This document shows positions 41,347 through 51,005 of a stretch of 64,000 nt of DNA, in pieces (position 1 is the stretch's first letter; the number at the start of each line of letters is the position of its first letter). Where the stretch lies: the NCBI RefSeq assembly GCF_017329605.1, contig NZ_JAFMTY010000011.1, positions 31,450 to 95,449 on the forward strand, read 5' to 3'. Below the pieces are notes generated by a model. It saw only the letters and a program-made list of their open reading frames with translations, had not been told where the DNA came from and did not search any database. Both the position numbers and the translations under genes were made by a program. Source of the DNA: Alicyclobacillus fructus (GTDB lineage Bacteria > Bacillota > Bacilli > Alicyclobacillales > Alicyclobacillaceae).

Positions 41347-41955
41347 GTGAATCGCTTGTCGACAGAGGCTTCCTTGCCGAGCGCTCATGGCGGCCGCGTT
41401 TCCATGGAACATCCAAACGCCGTGTCGGCCCTCGAACAGCAGTTGGATGCAGCGCTCGCGCGATACGGCAGACTGCCGATGGTCATCGTGTGCGTGGGTA
41501 CGGATCGTTCGACGGGGGATGCTTTTGGCCCCATTGTGGGATCGCGCTTGGCGCGCAACGTGAAGCTCGCCGGCGTGCACATCCTGGGGACGCTGGACGA
41601 ACCGGTGCACGCGGTCAACTTGCAGACGACGTTGCAGAAAATCGATGAGTGGTATCCCGTGAAGCCGTTCGTGATCGCCATCGACGCATGCCTGGGGAAG
41701 TTTGATCACGTGGGGCAGATTTCGCTCGAAGTGGGTCCGCTGCGACCTGGCGCGGGAGTCAAGAAGGTCCTTCCCGAGTTCGGCGATCTCTGCATCACGG
41801 GCGTCGTGAATGTGTCCGGCTTCATGGAGTACTTCGTACTGCAGAATACGCGGCTCGCCATCGTCATGCGGATGGCGGACATCGTCGCCGATGCGCTGAC
41901 GTCGAGCATTGTTCGCTGGTATGAACGCCATCCCAACGTGAAAACGGGGATGTGA
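41347..41955 (+). CDS. yyaC: Sporulation protein YyaC (spore protease-like)
   Basis: 202-residue protein of the YyaC family, related in fold to the germination protease GPR and expressed in the forespore in B. subtilis. MVIVCVGTDRSTGDAFGPIV, TLDEPVHAVNL and IDACLGKFDHVGQISL are diagnostic. GTG at 41347 has GAGGGGG 7 bases upstream; GTG at 41329 is also in frame. It lies next to parB-linked genes as in Bacillus. Its presence supports a spore-forming host. Confidence 0.92.
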   Translation: MNRLSTEASLPSAHGGRVSMEHPNAVSALEQQLDAALARYGRLPMVIVCVGTDRSTGDAFGPIVGSRLARNVKLAGVHILGTLDEPVHAVNLQTTLQKIDEWYPVKPFVIAIDACLGKFDHVGQISLEVGPLRPGAGVKKVLPEFGDLCITGVVNVSGFMEYFVLQNTRLAIVMRMADIVADALTSSIVRWYERHPNVKTGM

Positions 41956-41971
41956 CGGATCGCACATCCCC
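41946..41971 (-). terminator. Terminator of the parA-parB-DUF554-DUF4446 series
   Basis: GGGGATGTG (41946-41954) and CACATCCCC (41963-41971) form a perfect 9-bp stem, followed on the minus strand by GTTTTC. The stem includes the yyaC stop codon, so the two convergent genes share it. Confidence 0.7.
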
Positions 41972-41978
41972 ATGTGGT

Positions 41979-42503
41979 TCAAGAGATCTGAGCCGTGGTG
42001 CCGCGCTGCGGCGTGCCGTGGAGAACTTCCTCGATCACCGCTCGCTCCTCGTCCGTGAGCATATAGGGAGAATCTCCGCCCTGCACCGGTTTTCCGTAGG
42101 TGACGGAATCCTCGCGGCCGTAGATGGACGTGATCACGACACCGTCGCCCTTGCCGTCGATGAGGGCCACCGAGTAGCTGAGATCGCTCCCAACTTCCGC
42201 GAACGCGTTGTAGCGCAGAATCGCAGGCGTCGAGACCTTCGATTGAAGCGCCTCCTCCAATTCGCGGATGTGTTCCTCGGCTTCGCGGAGTTTCAGTTCA
42301 AGTTTGCGAACCGCATCCTTCGTCTCTTCGAAGACGCGCTCCAGATCCGCGGCGCTCGTGACCTCCTTGAGCCGGTGGAACTTGCGCTTCAACCGAGCGG
42401 AGCGAGATAAAGACACGGCTGCGATCACGAGACAGATGAGAGCCAGAACGCCGCTCAACAGCGCGATGTCAAGCGCGTACGGCTGAAGAATGGAAAGCCC
42501 CAT
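41979..42503 (-). CDS. DUF4446 family membrane protein
   Basis: 174-residue protein with one N-terminal helix (ALLSGVLALICLVIAAVSL), a coiled-coil segment (about 35-90, many Glu/Lys/Leu) and a small conserved domain (LRYNAFAEVGSDLSYSVALI, DGVVITSIYGR). This is the DUF4446 layout, commonly found next to parB in Firmicutes, function unknown. ATG at 42503 has AAGGGG 9 bases upstream. Confidence 0.88.
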   Translation of the reverse strand: MGLSILQPYALDIALLSGVLALICLVIAAVSLSRSARLKRKFHRLKEVTSAADLERVFEETKDAVRKLELKLREAEEHIRELEEALQSKVSTPAILRYNAFAEVGSDLSYSVALIDGKGDGVVITSIYGREDSVTYGKPVQGGDSPYMLTDEERAVIEEVLHGTPQRGTTAQIS

Positions 42504-42608
42504 GGCCATTCGCCCCTTCTGCAACAACTGTCCGACACGGTCCGCTCGCAGTGACGGTAGTATGGCTGGATCGCGAACCCGTGCCGCCTGCCAATGGTTG
42601 GACAACCT

Positions 42609-43313
42609 TCAGAACTGCGAGATGGCGTGCGTCAACACTTTGACCACGGGCGCAAGGATCAGGGCCGGTAGCAAGTTGGCCACCGCAATCCTGCGAAGTC
42701 CTGCGAGTTGCACGCCGATGGCGACAATGAGTAGACCCCCGGCCGCCGTGATGGGTTCAATGACAAGCGGCGTGTCCAAAAAACTTCCGAACGCATGAGA
42801 AATGAGCGCAATCAGTCCTTGGTAGACCAAAACTGGAATGGCCGCCAACCCGACGCCAGGGCCGAGCGTCGAGGTGAGGACCACGGAGGAAAATCCATCG
42901 AGCACGGACTTCGCAAACAAGGTTTTGTGGTCACCCTGCAGCCCGTCCTGCACCGCGCCCACAATGGACATCGAGCCGACACAAAACAACAGCGTCGCCG
43001 AAATGAAACCTTGGGCGATAGGCCCTCGATACAGGCGGCGAAACCGTTCCTCCAGACGGTGGGCGAGCCGCTCCAGCCGATCCTCGATCTTGAGGAGTTC
43101 GCCTGTCACGGCACCCAACACGATCGAGAAGATGATCAGGACGATATCATTCATGTCGCTGAGCGCCATGCTGAGACCGATGGCGATGACACAGAGGGCG
43201 ACGCCCACGGTCACCGTCTCGCGCATCCGATCGGGAATGCGCGGCAAAACATAGCCCACAGCGGTGCCCAGCAAAATGGCGAGCACGTCGATCAGGGTAC
43301 CCAATAAAAACAT
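42609..43313 (-). CDS. DUF554 family membrane protein (YdfK-like)
   Basis: 234-residue protein with about seven helices. MFLLGTLIDVLAILLGTAVG and SDMNDIVLIIFSIVLGAVTGE and the conserved FCVGSMSIVGAVQDGLQGD are characteristic of DUF554, a widespread family of predicted small-molecule transporters without an assigned substrate. It lies 35 bases after parB and precedes DUF4446 on the same strand. Confidence 0.92.
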   Translation of the reverse strand: MFLLGTLIDVLAILLGTAVGYVLPRIPDRMRETVTVGVALCVIAIGLSMALSDMNDIVLIIFSIVLGAVTGELLKIEDRLERLAHRLEERFRRLYRGPIAQGFISATLLFCVGSMSIVGAVQDGLQGDHKTLFAKSVLDGFSSVVLTSTLGPGVGLAAIPVLVYQGLIALISHAFGSFLDTPLVIEPITAAGGLLIVAIGVQLAGLRRIAVANLLPALILAPVVKVLTHAISQF

Positions 43314-43348
43314 GGATTCACCTCACGGCACAACGGGTTGGTTTTCTC

Positions 43349-44197
43349 TCATGGAGCGTGCGCCAACATCAGATCCATGATGCGCCGGAGGTCTTCTTCC
43401 GAGTAATAATCGATCTCGATCTTACCCCGTTTCTTGCCCGGTTGAATGCGAACCGACGTGCCCAAGTATGCCTGAACCTGCTCCTGATATCGCCGATACT
43501 CCGTCGGAAGAACGGGCTTTTCGGTTTCACGTGAAACCTTTTTCGGTTGGTAGATCACCATCTCCAACTTTCGCACGCTCCACGCTTCCTTCACGGTCTG
43601 TTCCGCCAGCCGGAGCTGCTCATCCGCATCCTCCACGGAAAGCAACGCCCGCGCATGTCCCATGCTCAATGTTCCACGTGAAACCATGTCCTGAATTTGA
43701 ATCGGGAGTTGCAACAATCGCAGCATGTTCGTGATGTGACTGCGGCTCTGCCCCACGCGCTTCGCCAGCTCGTCCTGTGTCAAGTTGCACTTTTCGATCA
43801 ACTTGGCGTACGCATCGGCAATTTCGATGGGATTCAGATCTTCGCGTTGCAGGTTCTCGATCAACGCAATCTCCATCAACAACACGTCACTCAGATCCCG
43901 CACGACCGCGGGCACAACCTGCAAACCCGCCATCTTGGCGGCCCGATATCGGCGCTCACCCGCGACGATATCGAACCCCTTCACCTGGCTCCTGCGAACG
44001 ATGAGCGGCTGGAGAATTCCATGCTCGCGAATCGAGTCGCACAATTCTTGCAGCTTTTCCTCATTGAACGTCCGACGCGGCTGATAGGGATTCGGCCGCA
44101 AATCCCGAATATCAATCTGCACAATCTGATCCTCGTCCGACACGTTCAACTGCGGGATGAGCGCATCCAACCCGCGGCCCAAACCTCGCTTAGCCAC
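43349..44197 (-). CDS. parB: Chromosome partitioning protein ParB (Spo0J)
   Basis: CTPase and DNA clamp of 282 residues that loads at parS, recruits SMC and stimulates Par[13 protein letters not shown] at the N-terminus is typical for Spo0J and interacts with Soj. The CTP-binding motifs [17 protein letters not shown] and [12 protein letters not shown] are intact, followed by the helix-turn-helix ([20 protein letters not shown]). It overlaps the end of parA by 8 bases. Two parS-like sites lie inside its own coding sequence. Confidence 0.98.
   Translation of the reverse strand: MAKRGLGRGLDALIPQLNVSDEDQIVQIDIRDLRPNPYQPRRTFNEEKLQELCDSIREHGILQPLIVRRSQVKGFDIVAGERRYRAAKMAGLQVVPAVVRDLSDVLLMEIALIENLQREDLNPIEIADAYAKLIEKCNLTQDELAKRVGQSRSHITNMLRLLQLPIQIQDMVSRGTLSMGHARALLSVEDADEQLRLAEQTVKEAWSVRKLEMVIYQPKKVSRETEKPVLPTEYRRYQEQVQAYLGTSVRIQPGKKRGKIEIDYYSEEDLRRIMDLMLAHAP
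43523..43538. promoter_or_regulatory. parS site inside parB (1)
   Basis: GGTTTCACGTGAAACC is a perfect 16-bp palindrome and matches the consensus TGTTnCACGTGAAACA except at its outermost bases. Confidence 0.8.
43670..43685. promoter_or_regulatory. parS site inside parB (2)
   Basis: TGTTCCACGTGAAACC matches 15 of 16 consensus positions. Two sites 147 bases apart would favour strong ParB loading. B. subtilis likewise has a parS site in spo0J. Confidence 0.88.
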
Positions 44198-44957
44198 GCG
44201 CGATCACTTCCTTCGCGAGTTCCATGTACGACTCGGCGCCGCGCGACTTCGGATCATAGTGAATGATGGGCCTTCCGTGGCTCGGCGCCTCGCTCAAGCG
44301 AACATTGCGAGGGATGATGGTCTTGTACACCTTGTCTCGAAAAAACTTTTTCACGTCCTCGATGACCTGCAAACCCAAGTTGGTGCGCGCATCCAACATG
44401 GTCAGCACCACTCCCTCCACCTCGAGCGACGTGTTGAGGTGCTTCTGCACCAGCCGCACGGTATTGAGCAGCTGGCTGAGACCTTCGAGCGCGTAGTACT
44501 CGCACTGGATGGGGATCATCACGGAGTCGGCCGCCGTGAGCGCGTTCACCGTTAACAGACCCAAGGACGGCGGACAATCGATGACGATGTAATCGTATCG
44601 GCTCCTCATCCCCTGAATGGCTCGCCGCAGCCTCACTTCTCGCGAGATAGTTGGAACCAGCTCAATTTCGGCACCCGCCAACTGAATGGTGGCCGGAAGC
44701 ACGTCCAAATTGTCGAGGCCCGACGGCATGATGGCATCGGCGATGTTCACGTCGTTGATGATCACGTCATACACGCAGTACTTCACATCCGCCTTGTTGA
44801 TTCCCACGCCGGATGTGGTATTCCCCTGCGGATCGATATCAATCAGCAACACGCGCTTTCCCAACGTCGCCAGACAGGCCCCGAGATTCACCGCGGTCGT
44901 CGTCTTCCCCACGCCACCTTTTTGATTGGCAATGGCGATCACGCGGGCGCTGGACAC
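44190..44957 (-). CDS. parA: Chromosome partitioning ATPase ParA (Soj)
   Basis: Deviant Walker ATPase of 255 residues that forms DNA-bound dimers, works with ParB in segregation and regulates Dna[20 protein letters not shown] carries the deviant Walker A with its signature lysine. [24 protein letters not shown] and [12 protein letters not shown] are all conserved. GTG at 44957 has GGAGG 6 bases upstream. Upstream 200 bases hold the noc terminator and a TAGAAT -10 at 45024-45029 without a clear -35. Confidence 0.98.
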   Translation of the reverse strand: MSSARVIAIANQKGGVGKTTTAVNLGACLATLGKRVLLIDIDPQGNTTSGVGINKADVKYCVYDVIINDVNIADAIMPSGLDNLDVLPATIQLAGAEIELVPTISREVRLRRAIQGMRSRYDYIVIDCPPSLGLLTVNALTAADSVMIPIQCEYYALEGLSQLLNTVRLVQKHLNTSLEVEGVVLTMLDARTNLGLQVIEDVKKFFRDKVYKTIIPRNVRLSEAPSHGRPIIHYDPKSRGAESYMELAKEVIARG

Positions 44958-45091
44958 GACAAGTCCTCCTTCAAACTCGAACGAAATTCCCTAGACATTG
45001 GAGATCATGTTTTGACTCCTCTCATTCTACTGCAAAACCTTTTGGATTTCCGCCTTCACCTTGTATGGATCCCTTCAACAGCGGTGAAAAT

Positions 45092-45115
45092 GCAAAAGCG
45101 GCCCCCCGGCCGCTT
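45092..45115 (-). terminator. Terminator after noc
   Basis: On the minus strand AAGCGGCC pairs with GGCCGCTT around GGGG, with TTTT following. Confidence 0.85.
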
Positions 45116-45158
45116 CATCCCCACGCGTGACCCCACCGCATTGCGATGGAATCCGTCG

Positions 45159-46043
45159 TTACGACGGCTTCGCTTGTCTGCGTGCGTCCGAACTCTCCCT
45201 CTCTCCGGCGGGATTCTTGGGCACGCGAATGGTGAACTGATAGTATTCCTCGTCATCCACCTCTTCACACACCACGCGAAGGCCTGTTTGTTCAATCATC
45301 TGCAGGGATTGACGAATCGTATTCACAGCTAGGCGCACGTCCTTGGACAGCCCCCGCTTTCTCGGCTTCCTACGCCGTTCCGCCGCCGATCCCAGCGCTT
45401 CAAGCTTCGCCTTGACCTTCTCCTCCATCTGCTTGACATTCCAACCTTTATCAATGCACTCGTTCAACAACTCGACCTGGAGTTCCTCCGAAGGCAAGGC
45501 CAACAGGGCACGCGCGTGGCGCTCCGTGATTTGCCGAGTCAGGAGGGCGTCCTGAACCGCCTGCGGCAAGTGAAGCAGCCGCAGTTTGTTGGCGATGGTC
45601 GACTGCCCCTTCCCAAGCCGCTGCGCCAGGCTTTCCTGCGTCAACCCATGCAACTCCATCAGTTGCTGATACGCAACGGCTTCCTCAATGGGGGTGAGCC
45701 CCTCGCGCTGCAGATTCTCAATCAGCGCGGCCGAGGCCGTCTGCGCGTCGTTCAGGTCTCGTATGATGGCCGGGATGGTCGGCCAACCGAGATGACGAAC
45801 TGCGCGGAGCCGCCTCTCGCCGGCGATGAGCTCATACACGTCGCCTTTTTTCCTGACCACGACAGGCTGAATGACGCCGTGCGTGTGAATGGTCTTGGCC
45901 AGTTCCTCAATCGATTCCTGATGAAAGATGGCTCGGGGTTGGTATGGATTCGGGACAATGCGCTCCACCGGAATATCCACGACCTGCGTCTGCGCATGCG
46001 AAGTGTCGCGGAAGCTGATGAACCGTCCCCACGTTTCCCTCAT
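45159..46043 (-). CDS. noc: Nucleoid occlusion protein Noc
   Basis: ParB paralogue of 294 residues that binds its own sites and blocks division over the nucleoid. It has the ParB-type domain (PNPYQPRAIF, GERRLRA, ENLQREGLTPIE) and helix-turn-helix (QRLGKGQSTIANKLRLL), and the C-terminal segment DVRLAVNTIRQSLQMIEQTG that is specific to Noc. The N-terminus RETWGRFISF can form the short amphipathic membrane-targeting helix known from B. subtilis Noc. It sits between rsmG and parA, the standard Firmicute location. Confidence 0.96.
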   Translation of the reverse strand: MRETWGRFISFRDTSHAQTQVVDIPVERIVPNPYQPRAIFHQESIEELAKTIHTHGVIQPVVVRKKGDVYELIAGERRLRAVRHLGWPTIPAIIRDLNDAQTASAALIENLQREGLTPIEEAVAYQQLMELHGLTQESLAQRLGKGQSTIANKLRLLHLPQAVQDALLTRQITERHARALLALPSEELQVELLNECIDKGWNVKQMEEKVKAKLEALGSAAERRRKPRKRGLSKDVRLAVNTIRQSLQMIEQTGLRVVCEEVDDEEYYQFTIRVPKNPAGERESSDARRQAKPS

Positions 46044-46188
46044 CTTAGACCCCTCAATTCATGAACACACGAGGATCGACACTCAATGTCGAATTCACCA
46101 AGGCGTGCCCGGATTCCTTCTCTTCGACAAAACTTATCATGAATTTACAAACATCGTCTCCCGCAGACCACATTCGACAAGTTGCGCG
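46044..46188 (-). promoter_or_regulatory. Upstream region of noc with repeated TCGACA motifs
   Basis: Within this 145-base gap TCGACA-N5-TGTCGA (46076-46092) forms an inverted repeat, and TTCGACAA occurs at 46123-46130 and 46173-46180. No clear promoter hexamers were found. These may be binding sites for an unidentified regulator. Confidence 0.35.
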
Positions 46189-46911
46189 TTACAGCGGCTG
46201 GCGAGACGGTGTGCCCGGCTTCCTCGGGTACCGCTTCGGACAGTCCTCCTCTTGTCGAAAGACTGCAATGACGCGATCGCCCTGCTCGTCCAGGAGTTTG
46301 TAACTCGTCACGCCCTCCGGGCGCGCCCGAAGGACGCGCGCGGCTCGAGCCGCATCGTCCGCCTCCTCACCCAGGTACGAAGGCCCCTTGTACAGGAACG
46401 CCCACCCGCCACGCACGAGCATCGGCGACGCATACTCCAAAAGGACGTTCGATCGCGCCACGGCCCTCGCCATCGCGGCATCAAACGACCCGCGCGCATC
46501 GGGCCTCCTGCCTAGCTCCTCCATCCGCGCGTGCACGGCCTGCACGTGAGACAGCCCGAGATCTGCGATGACATGTTCCAAAAACTGAACCCGCTTGCGG
46601 GAGGCGTCGCACAGGACAAACGACACGTCGCGCCACAAAATTGCCAGGGGAATACCGGGGATCCCTGCCCCGCTGCCCATGTCGATCACGCGGCCCTTCC
46701 GCTCCACCACCTGGCGCCACGCAGGCACCTGCGCGATGGCCGCGCTGTCGAGAAAGTGCTTGATCCACATGTCGCGCGCGTCGACGATGGCGGTGAGATT
46801 GAACCGCTCGTTCCACTCCGCCAGCATCGCGCCGTAGCGGGCGAGCTCCGCTGTCGCCTCTTCGGTGACAGGGGCGCCCCACTCGCGCATCTGCGCCAAC
46901 ACGTCATCCAT
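46189..46911 (-). CDS. rsmG: 16S rRNA (guanine527-N7)-methyltransferase
   Basis: SAM-dependent enzyme of 240 residues that methylates G527 in the 530 loop of 16S rRNA; loss gives low-level streptomycin resistance. [10 protein letters not shown], the SAM motif [16 protein letters not shown], and [18 protein letters not shown] are characteristic. Its start overlaps the mnmG end by 8 bases, as in the common mnmE-mnmG-rsmG series. Confidence 0.97.
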   Translation of the reverse strand: MDDVLAQMREWGAPVTEEATAELARYGAMLAEWNERFNLTAIVDARDMWIKHFLDSAAIAQVPAWRQVVERKGRVIDMGSGAGIPGIPLAILWRDVSFVLCDASRKRVQFLEHVIADLGLSHVQAVHARMEELGRRPDARGSFDAAMARAVARSNVLLEYASPMLVRGGWAFLYKGPSYLGEEADDAARAARVLRARPEGVTSYKLLDEQGDRVIAVFRQEEDCPKRYPRKPGTPSRQPL

Positions 46912-48790
46912 GGGCCGCGCGCCTCTCCTGCGCGTCGAGGTACACCAACAGAATCGAGATGTCCGCCGGCGTCACTCCCGGGATCCTCGCCGCCTGACCG
47001 ACCGTGCGCGGCCGGATGCGCGACAGTTTCTCCCTCGCCTCCATCGCCAGCCCCTTCATCTGCATGTAATCGACATCGTCGGGCAGCCTCCGCCCCTCGA
47101 GCCTCTTCTGGCGCTCAATCAGCTCGTTCTGCTTCCGAATGTACCCCGCGTATTTGATTTCGATCTCGACCTGCTCCCGCACCTCCGGATCGATCTCGAC
47201 GCCGCCCGTGGGGTCGAGTTCTCGGACTTGCTCGTACGACAGCTCCGGCCGCTTCAAGAGCTGAGCGAGGCTCATCCCAGATTCGATGGGCTGCGATCCA
47301 AACTCCTCAAGGCGCGTATTCACTTCCTGCGGCTTCACCTTCACCCGCGACAACCGCTCCAGCTCCGCCTGAATGCCTTCTTTCTTCCGCATCACCCTGC
47401 TATAGGCCCGTTCCGAGACCAGGCCGATGCGGTAACCGAGCTCCGTGAGGCGCAGATCGGCGTTGTCGTGGCGCAGGAGCAGCCTGTGCTCCGCTCGCGA
47501 GGTGAGCAGCCGATACGGCTCGTTCGTCCCTTTCGTGACGAGATCGTCGATCATGACGCCGATGTACGCGTCCGATCGCGACAGCACCACCGGTTCTTCG
47601 CCTTTCACCTTCCGCGCCGCGTTGATGCCGGCCATGATGCCCTGTCCCGCAGCCTCCTCGTAGCCGGAGGTGCCGTTCAGTTGACCGGCGGTGAACAGAC
47701 CTTCGACCAGCTTCGTCTCCAGCGTGGGCCAGAGCTGCGTCGGCACCACCGCGTCGTATTCGATGGCATAGCCGGGGCGCAGCATTTCCGCCCGCTCCAG
47801 CCCGGGTATCGAGTGAAGGATCTTGAGCTGCACATCCTCCGGCAAGCTGGTGGACAACCCCTGCACGTACCACTCACACGTGTGCGGGCCTTCCGGCTCG
47901 AGAAAGATTTGATGCGTGTCGCGATCGCGAAACCGCACCACCTTGTCTTCGATGGAAGGACAGTAGCGCGGTCCGGTGCCCTTGATCTCCCCGCTGTACA
48001 AGGGCGATCGATGGAGGTTCTCCAGGATGATCCGGTGCGTCTCCTCCGTCGTCCCCGTCAGCCAACATGGCACCTGCTCGCGCACGGGCGTGTCGGGATC
48101 GAACGAAAAGTGCCGCGGAACCGGATCCCCTGGCTGGGCGATGAGCTTGCTGAAGTCAATCGAATTCTTGTTGATGCGAGGCGGGGTGCCTGTCTTGAAG
48201 CGCACGAGCCGAAAGCCGAGATCGACCAGACAATCCGACAGGCGCACGGCCGGCATTTGACCGTTCGGACCACTTTCGTACGACACTTCGCCGATGTAGA
48301 TGCGCCCGCGAAGGTACGTGCCGGTGGTGAGCACCACGGCCTGCGCATGAAATTCCTGTCCGCTCTTCGTGACGACGCCGTAGATCCGCCCGTTTCGAAC
48401 CAGCAGCTCTTCCACGAGCCCCTGCTTCAGATGCAGGTTCTCGGTCCGTTCGAGCGTCCACTTCATGTTGAGCGCATAGAACGCCTTGTCGGCCTGGGCC
48501 CGTAGCGCCTGGACCGCCGGACCCTTTCCGGTGTTCAGCATCCGCATCTGGATGTAGGTCGCGTCCGTGTTCTTGCCCATCTGACCGCCGAGCGCGTCCA
48601 CCTCGCGGACCACGATGCCCTTCGCAGGGCCGCCGATCGACGGATTGCACGGCATGTAAGCGATGGTATCCAGGTTGATGGTCAGAAGCAGCGTCCGGCA
48701 TCCCATCCGCGCCGCGGCAAGCGCCGCCTCACAGCCGGCATGGCCGCCTCCGATGACGATCACGTCGTACGCACCGGCGAAAAACCGCAT
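46904..48790 (-). CDS. mnmG: tRNA uridine-34 carboxymethylaminomethyl modification enzyme MnmG
   Basis: FAD-dependent partner of MnmE in making cmnm5U34 in tRNA (628 residues). The Rossmann motif [19 protein letters not shown], the [10 protein letters not shown] loop, [10 protein letters not shown] and the C-terminal [12 protein letters not shown] and [13 protein letters not shown] are typical. ATG at 48790 is favoured over the ATG six bases earlier because the GGAGG spacing is better. It follows mnmE after 16 bases. Confidence 0.97.
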   Translation of the reverse strand: MRFFAGAYDVIVIGGGHAGCEAALAAARMGCRTLLLTINLDTIAYMPCNPSIGGPAKGIVVREVDALGGQMGKNTDATYIQMRMLNTGKGPAVQALRAQADKAFYALNMKWTLERTENLHLKQGLVEELLVRNGRIYGVVTKSGQEFHAQAVVLTTGTYLRGRIYIGEVSYESGPNGQMPAVRLSDCLVDLGFRLVRFKTGTPPRINKNSIDFSKLIAQPGDPVPRHFSFDPDTPVREQVPCWLTGTTEETHRIILENLHRSPLYSGEIKGTGPRYCPSIEDKVVRFRDRDTHQIFLEPEGPHTCEWYVQGLSTSLPEDVQLKILHSIPGLERAEMLRPGYAIEYDAVVPTQLWPTLETKLVEGLFTAGQLNGTSGYEEAAGQGIMAGINAARKVKGEEPVVLSRSDAYIGVMIDDLVTKGTNEPYRLLTSRAEHRLLLRHDNADLRLTELGYRIGLVSERAYSRVMRKKEGIQAELERLSRVKVKPQEVNTRLEEFGSQPIESGMSLAQLLKRPELSYEQVRELDPTGGVEIDPEVREQVEIEIKYAGYIRKQNELIERQKRLEGRRLPDDVDYMQMKGLAMEAREKLSRIRPRTVGQAARIPGVTPADISILLVYLDAQERRAAHG

Positions 48791-48806
48791 CTCCATCCAC
48801 CTCCCG

Positions 48807-50204
48807 TCACTTGCCCAAGCAGAAGCGGGAAAAGATCTCGTTCAGCAGATCCTCTCCGGCCTCTTCGCCAATCGTCTCTCCGAGCTTTTCGTACGCGGAC
48901 TGTAGGGCGACGGCCACCAAATCCATCGTGGCACCGGCCCGTGCCGCGTCCCGCGCCGTCCGAAGGTCCTCTTTCGCATCCTCCAGCAGCCGCTTCTGGC
49001 GGTGATTCGCCATGTAGGTCGCGTCCAGATCGATGGCGAGATCGCGCCGAATCTTGTGCACCACGGCGTCGCGCAGCTCATCCAGCCCCGTGCCCTCGCG
49101 GGCCGACACGCGCACCGCTCCCTCTGGCGCCAACGCCGCCGCAAACCTGGCCGCCTCCGGGTGGATCCCGCGATCGACCTTGTTCAGCACCACAATTCTG
49201 CGCGATCCGTCCGACTCGCGCGCGATGGCCTCATCCTCGGGAGACGGCGCTTCACTTCCGTCCAACACCAACAGCACGAGCTCCGCTTCCCGCATGGACT
49301 GGCGCGATCGCGCCACGCCGATTCGCTCCACGACGTCCTCCGTCTCCCGGATGCCGGCCGTGTCGATCAGCCGCAGGGGAATGCCGCGCAATTGGATGTA
49401 TTCCTCCAGCACGTCCCGCGTCGTTCCGGGAAGGTCCGTCACAATGGCCCGCTCTCGCTCCACGAGGGCGTTCAACAGCGACGACTTTCCGACGTTCGGC
49501 CGGCCGACAATGGCCGTGGCCACCCCTTCGCGCAGCACGCGCCCGAGTTCCGCCGAACGGATCAGTTGGTCGATCTCGCCCATCATGCCTTCGCACACGT
49601 TCACGACGTGATCGCACGCGACATCCTCCACGTCGTGCTCCGGATAGTCGATGGTCACTTCCACGTGCGCCTCGAGCTCCAACAGCCGCCGCCTCAGCGC
49701 CCGCACGGCCTCGCCGAAGCGGCCGCGGACTTGCCGCTCCGCCAGCTTTCCTGCGAACGCCGTCTTCGCGCGGATCAGGTCGATCACGGCCTCGGCCTGC
49801 GACAGGTCCATCCGCCCGTTCAGAAAAGCGCGTTTCGTGAACTCCCCCGGCTCGGCCAGTCTCGCGCCTGCCTCGAGACACGCCGCCAACACGGCCTCCA
49901 CCGCATACGCGCCGCCGTGAACCTGCAGTTCGAGCACGTCTTCTCCTGTGTAGCTGTGCGGCCCCGGCATCCAAAGCACAATCGCCTCGTCGATGACCTC
50001 CCCCGAGGCCGGATCGACCACCTGCCCGTATCGCATGCCCCGCTCGCGCAGGCGCACGGGGCGGCCGCGCTTTGACCGCACCAGGCGCTCGCCCACGTCC
50101 CGCGCGTTGCGTCCGCTCACCCGGACGATGGCGACGCTCGCCTCTCCGACAGCCGTCGCGATGGCCGCAATCGTGTCCTCCTGCTCTACGGCGCGAGTCG
50201 CCAT
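48807..50204 (-). CDS. mnmE: tRNA modification GTPase MnmE
   Basis: Three-domain GTPase of 465 residues acting with MnmG. The N-terminal folate-binding domain starts [20 protein letters not shown]. The G domain has [27 protein letters not shown] and NKVD. The C-terminal CLGK holds the catalytic cysteine. Upstream lies the terminator at 50225, so the mnmE-mnmG-rsmG unit needs its own promoter or read-through. Confidence 0.98.
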   Translation of the reverse strand: MATRAVEQEDTIAAIATAVGEASVAIVRVSGRNARDVGERLVRSKRGRPVRLRERGMRYGQVVDPASGEVIDEAIVLWMPGPHSYTGEDVLELQVHGGAYAVEAVLAACLEAGARLAEPGEFTKRAFLNGRMDLSQAEAVIDLIRAKTAFAGKLAERQVRGRFGEAVRALRRRLLELEAHVEVTIDYPEHDVEDVACDHVVNVCEGMMGEIDQLIRSAELGRVLREGVATAIVGRPNVGKSSLLNALVERERAIVTDLPGTTRDVLEEYIQLRGIPLRLIDTAGIRETEDVVERIGVARSRQSMREAELVLLVLDGSEAPSPEDEAIARESDGSRRIVVLNKVDRGIHPEAARFAAALAPEGAVRVSAREGTGLDELRDAVVHKIRRDLAIDLDATYMANHRQKRLLEDAKEDLRTARDAARAGATMDLVAVALQSAYEKLGETIGEEAGEDLLNEIFSRFCLGK

Positions 50205-50224
50205 GCTTCACCCTCCCTCCTATA

Positions 50225-50251
50225 CAAAAACCCCACTGCACTGAGCGGGGT
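50225..50251 (-). terminator. Terminator after jag
   Basis: On the minus strand ACCCCGCT pairs with AGTGGGGT (one G-T pair) around CAGTGC, followed by TTTTTG. It separates the rnpA-yidD-yidC-jag unit from mnmE. Confidence 0.85.
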
Positions 50252-50280
50252 CTCTCTTTTGCGCGTTCTTGCACGCCGCC

Positions 50281-50928
50281 TCAGATCCAATCGCGTCGTT
50301 TCGGAATGATCCTCACGCGCCGGTACGGCTCCTGCCCCTCGCTGAGCGTCACCACGTCTCCGCGCGACTGCAGATGGGCATGGACCCACTTGCGATCCTT
50401 CCTCGGCATCGGATCGAGCGTCACCGGCCTGCCCAGCCTCACGGCCTTGTCCGCCGCATCGTCCACGAGCCGCCGGAGCGACTCCAGGCGCCGATCCCGA
50501 TAGCCCGCCGCGTCGAGCGTGAAACGCATCTTCTCCGCGGCATCGCGATTGGCCACGATGTTCACCAAATACTGCAGCGCGTCGAGCGTAGCACCGCGCC
50601 GGCCGATCAGGATGGGTAAGACGTCCTCGTCCGCCGAGATCGACAACTTCACGGAACCGTCCTCATTCGCATCCTCCGCGACGATCACAGCCTGCCCAAG
50701 CCCCATCTTCGCGATGGTGGTCCGCAGAAACTCCTTCGCGGCGTCGAGCGGCGTCTCGATGACGCTCACCTCGACCTCCGCCTCCCTGCCGCCGAGCCAC
50801 CCCAGCAAGCCTCGAGCCGGCTCCTTGAGAACGCGGACTTGGGCCTGGGATCTCGGCACACCGAGGCGCACCAGCGCCGACATCACCGCTTCTTCGATGG
50901 TCTTGCCCGTCGCCACCACTTTTCGCAT
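50281..50928 (-). CDS. jag: RNA-binding protein KhpB/Jag
   Basis: 215-residue protein with a Jag-N domain (1-50, GKTIEEAVMSALVRLG and GLLGWLGGREAEV), a KH domain (about 75-145, ILIGRRGATLDALQYLVN) and an R3H domain (about 150-212, DPMPRKDRKWVH). It binds RNA with KhpA and influences cell elongation in streptococci. It lies 77 bases after yidC, the usual pairing (spoIIIJ-jag). Confidence 0.97.
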   Translation of the reverse strand: MRKVVATGKTIEEAVMSALVRLGVPRSQAQVRVLKEPARGLLGWLGGREAEVEVSVIETPLDAAKEFLRTTIAKMGLGQAVIVAEDANEDGSVKLSISADEDVLPILIGRRGATLDALQYLVNIVANRDAAEKMRFTLDAAGYRDRRLESLRRLVDDAADKAVRLGRPVTLDPMPRKDRKWVHAHLQSRGDVVTLSEGQEPYRRVRIIPKRRDWI

Positions 50929-51005
50929 CTCGCCTAAGCCTCCGACCCTGTTCGCTCTGGGCCTTGTGAAACCCTGGCTCGCGCCTTCGCTCCCCCAACC
51001 TCAAG

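Noticed and set aside
40672..41982. A 436-codon minus-strand frame
   Set aside because: Its first 245 codons are antisense to yyaC and lack family features; the real gene starts at 41247 with a good ribosome binding site.
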